From Pseudomonadota bacterium (GTDB lineage Bacteria > Pseudomonadota > Gammaproteobacteria > Burkholderiales > Gallionellaceae), in the NCBI GenBank assembly GCA_021782995.1, contig JAJXUI010000014.1, forward strand, positions 1 to 64,000: DNA of 64,000 bases, given 5' to 3'. Position 1 is the stretch's first letter. The number at the start of each line of letters is the position of its first letter. The position numbers and the translations under genes are program-made. Below the pieces are notes generated by a model. That model was not told where the DNA came from. It did not search any database and saw only the letters and a list, made by a program, of their open reading frames with translations. Positions 61,191 to 64,000 of the stretch are shown piece by piece.

Positions 61191-62042
61191 TCATGCCGCG
61201 CCCGTTACAGTGCCGGTATCGGGTGTATCAGACGCACGGAAAGTGGCCTCCAGCATGCGCAGTTCGGCTTCACTGAATCCGGCTGCGCGTCGGGTATCAC
61301 TGGCAAACGGCCCGCGAAAGCGGTCGGCCTTGTATTGAGTCAGCAGCGTGCGGAAAGTTTCTACCGGCTCAAGTTGGCGTGCTTTGCATAACCATGCGTA
61401 CCAGCGGTTGCCGATTGCAACATGGCCGATTTCATCATCATGGATTTTCTGCAGCAGTTTTACCGTATCAGTTGCACCGCACGAAGTGAATTTGTGCATG
61501 ATGCCCGGCAACACATCCAGGCCGCGCGCTTCCAGGACGCGGGGCACCAGCGCCATGCGCACCAGAGGGTCATGGTCGGTCTGCACGGCCATGTCCCACA
61601 ACCCGTTGTGGGCGGTGAAATCGCCATAATCATGGCCCATCGTACGCAGATGGTTGCGCAGCATGACGAAATGTTGCGCCTCCTCCATTGCCACTTTCAG
61701 CCAGTCACCCTGGAAATCCCGTGGCATATTGCGAAATCGATAAGCGGCATCCAGCGCCAGATTGATGGCGTTGAATTCGATATGTGCCAGTGAGTGCACA
61801 AATGCCGACCGCCCGTCGGGCGTGGAAAGCTTGCGTTTGTCTACACTTTGCGCCGCCACCATCACCGGTTTCGCCGGGCGTCCAGGAACCGGAATGCGGC
61901 GAACAGCTGTCATTTCTGGTTGAAATTGCAGGCTTCCTTGCTGCCAGGCATGAAATAGTGCTGTGACTTTGTCGACTTTTTCATCGATTTGTTCGCACAT
62001 CAGGCAGTCTTGGCTTGCAGAAAAGAATTCAGAAATTCCCAT
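61191..62042 (-). CDS. DUF455 ferritin-like protein
   Basis: FVHSLAHIEFNAINLALDAAYRF; DWLKVAMEEAQHFVMLRNHL; IHDDEIGHVAIGNRWYAWLC. Confidence 0.9.
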   Translation of the reverse strand: MGISEFFSASQDCLMCEQIDEKVDKVTALFHAWQQGSLQFQPEMTAVRRIPVPGRPAKPVMVAAQSVDKRKLSTPDGRSAFVHSLAHIEFNAINLALDAAYRFRNMPRDFQGDWLKVAMEEAQHFVMLRNHLRTMGHDYGDFTAHNGLWDMAVQTDHDPLVRMALVPRVLEARGLDVLPGIMHKFTSCGATDTVKLLQKIHDDEIGHVAIGNRWYAWLCKARQLEPVETFRTLLTQYKADRFRGPFASDTRRAAGFSEAELRMLEATFRASDTPDTGTVTGAA

Positions 62043-62441
62043 TGTGGATGGATTTTCTATCTATTTGAATTATAATGATTAAACTGGCTTTCGCCAAAAG
62101 GATATTCATCTTTTTGCAACAGAGGGCGTGTAAATTAATGTTGAGGTCGTGCTGAAAAATGATGTCCCTGTATTCTATCTTTGTAATGGTTTCTGGGTGA
62201 TTTAATCAATAAAACCTATTTAAATATTCCTAGGCTTAATTTAAGATTGCCCCAAAGTACGGGATAAATTGCTGGAAGCAGTAACACGTCACAGCAACCA
62301 GGCAGTTTCAGGTGAGGTCGGGCTTATTCTTGCTCATACCTGCGGGCAAGGAGCCATGGGGCTCCTGTTGCCATATGTAACACGAAGTATTTGAAGCATT
62401 TGTTTTGCGAGTGTTTGCAATGAACTTTGAACGGGGAACAT

Positions 62442-63278
62442 ATGGCTGCCGATAAAGCTTACTCTGTTGCGATCCTGGGACTCACCAATCATGAGGAACG
62501 CTTCATCAAGATCATGATGGCGTTCACCTCGCACACCGCTTCATCACGCACCGAAGGAAAATACAGATGGACAGCGGAAGCCGCAGATGCCGATATCGTC
62601 ATCGTCAACGCGGAAGATGCTGTAGCCATGCGCAAATGGCATGAAATCTCCGTCGCCCACCCTTCGGTGAGCCTGTTGCTGATCACCGCAACGGACAATC
62701 CACCCCTTTCTCGGCATTTTTGCGTGCGCCCGATCAGTCCAGCGAGAACGCTTGAAATGCTGGACAGGATCGTCGAGGAATTCAAGCTCCGCGTCACCGA
62801 ACAGGATGTATTTGCCGGAGCTGCAATGCCGCCCCGGAAGGCCGCAGATCTGACTGTATCCACCATCGTGCCGGTCAGGATGCGCGCCCTGGTGGTTGAC
62901 GACAGCCCGACCGTGCGCAAGAAGCTCCTGCTGGAACTGGGCAATTTCAATATCAAGACCGATACCGCAGAAAGTGGCGAGCTGGGGCTGGAAATGCTTG
63001 GGGAAAATGCCTATGACATCGTCTTCCTGGATATTGTGCTGCCTGGGCAGGATGGCTTCCAGGTATGCAAGACGATCCGGCGCAATCCTGCCACCCGGAA
63101 TACACCTGTCATCATGTTGAGCAGCAAGTCCTCAAGGTTTGACAAGGTGCGGGGTTCCATCGCAGGGTGCAACGCCTATCTGTCCAAGCCTGTGGAATAT
63201 GAGGAGTTCTACAGGGTGCTCGAGGATTATCTGGCAATACCAGCCGGAAAGTTCGGAGAAAGCCACAAACTGGCCTGA
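62442..63278 (+). CDS. Response regulator: pseudo-receiver-like N-terminal domain plus C-terminal receiver
   Basis: MRALVVDDSPTVRKKLLLEL...YDIVFLDIVLPGQDGFQVC...MLSSKSSRFDKVRG...YLSKPV; N-terminal about 110 aa lack the receiver signature. Confidence 0.85.
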   Translation: MAADKAYSVAILGLTNHEERFIKIMMAFTSHTASSRTEGKYRWTAEAADADIVIVNAEDAVAMRKWHEISVAHPSVSLLLITATDNPPLSRHFCVRPISPARTLEMLDRIVEEFKLRVTEQDVFAGAAMPPRKAADLTVSTIVPVRMRALVVDDSPTVRKKLLLELGNFNIKTDTAESGELGLEMLGENAYDIVFLDIVLPGQDGFQVCKTIRRNPATRNTPVIMLSSKSSRFDKVRGSIAGCNAYLSKPVEYEEFYRVLEDYLAIPAGKFGESHKLA

Positions 63279-63312
63279 TAAAATAACAGCAAAATTAAAA
63301 AAAGGGGAGGCT

Positions 63313-64000
63313 GTGTTGCAAGAGAAAATCAGTCAGGTAGGTGCCATAGGATTGCTGAAGCATGAAATGCGTTTTGTCAAAATCATGCTGGGCTTGACTA
63401 CGCACTCGCCAAGCAAGCGAACACAAGGGCAATATGAGCTGACAGAAGACCTGCAAAAGGCTGATGTCATCATCGCCGGTGCGGACGATGAGGAGGCCAT
63501 GGCGCAGTGCAGGAAGCTGGCGGAAAAGGTTCCTGCGCCTACGCTGTTGCTGGTGGTGCCGGAAGGTCAGCCATCTCCATCCAAATACAATATTGCTCGA
63601 CCATTCGGCCCGGCCAAGGTGCTGATGTTGCTGGACAAGATTATTCAGGACCGGGTGGAGGGAGTGGCCGAGAATGATACGTTTTCCGGCAAGGTGGATG
63701 CAGTCCAGCGCGAATTGCTGATCACTGCAAAGGCGGCAGCGGCGTCGAGGCACAAGGCCCTGGTTGTGGACGACAGTCCTACCGTTCGCAAGCAGCTGAT
63801 ACTCGAACTCGGCTCTTTCAACATCCAGGTGGATACCGCGGAATCAGGTGAGGAGGGCATCGAGAAGCTGAAGCTGGGCAGGTACGACATCGTGTTCCTC
63901 GACGTCGTCATGCCGGGTGCCGATGGTTACCAGGTTTGCAAGATGATACGCAGAATGCCGGAAGCGAAGGCAACGCCGGTCGTCATGCTGACCAGCAAAT
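63313..64000 (+). CDS. Response regulator, tandem paralog of the preceding gene, truncated by the window edge
   Basis: GTG start after AAGGGGAGG; VLQEKISQVGAIGLLKHEMRFVKIMLGLTTHSPSKRTQGQYEL...ALVVDDSPTVRKQLILELGSFNIQVDTAESGEEG...IVFLDVVMPGADGYQVC; open to the end, so absent from the supplied ORF track. Confidence 0.85.
   Translation, partial: MLQEKISQVGAIGLLKHEMRFVKIMLGLTTHSPSKRTQGQYELTEDLQKADVIIAGADDEEAMAQCRKLAEKVPAPTLLLVVPEGQPSPSKYNIARPFGPAKVLMLLDKIIQDRVEGVAENDTFSGKVDAVQRELLITAKAAAASRHKALVVDDSPTVRKQLILELGSFNIQVDTAESGEEGIEKLKLGRYDIVFLDVVMPGADGYQVCKMIRRMPEAKATPVVMLTSK

Noticed and set aside
62270-62380. Possible c-di-GMP-I (GEMM) riboswitch before the response-regulator genes
   Set aside because: Lacks the conserved GCAAACC and GACGCAAAGCC elements; only a simple hairpin is evident.

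Overview
This 64 kb window is a gene-dense chromosomal segment of a betaproteobacterium. A Nitrosomonadales/Gallionellaceae-like origin is my impression only. No rRNA, tRNA, CRISPR array, transposase or prophage module was recognised. Most of it is core metabolism: hemA-prfA-prmC-grxD, argH, an AlgZ/AlgR-type two-component pair, dnaE, metG, an Mrp/ApbC ATPase, dcd, an Orn/Lys/Arg decarboxylase, rlhA, folA, thyA, an ABC-2 exporter, lpdA, proA, trpC, tandem porins, a MidA-type methyltransferase, pteridine reductase, ttcA, yhcH, trhP, metF, a holin-like protein, ahcY, metK, two LpxL-type acyltransferases, ubiD, dacB, bioA, capA, a DUF455 protein and two tandem response regulators (the second cut by the window edge). 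The main observations are: (1) two separate SAH riboswitches, one before ahcY and one before metK, whose pseudoknots covary; (2) an operon of PhnD-like periplasmic binding proteins, one split by a frameshift, leading into a HAMP-PAS-GGDEF-EAL protein with no ABC permease, which suggests an NspS/MbaA-like ligand-to-c-di-GMP circuit; (3) a candidate ~83-nt sRNA after grxD with a CUCCUCCUUU anti-Shine-Dalgarno linker; (4) an IscR type-1-like operator before the Mrp Fe-S ATPase gene; (5) a frameshifted four-helix-bundle ORF between thyA and folA flanked by GGATTGA heptamer repeats, with the same heptamer inside the lpdA interdomain linker; (6) several dispersed repeats, recurrent AT-rich intergenic islands, and an AT-rich mosaic patch in metG. 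All homology calls come from recognising protein motifs by eye; no searches were run.
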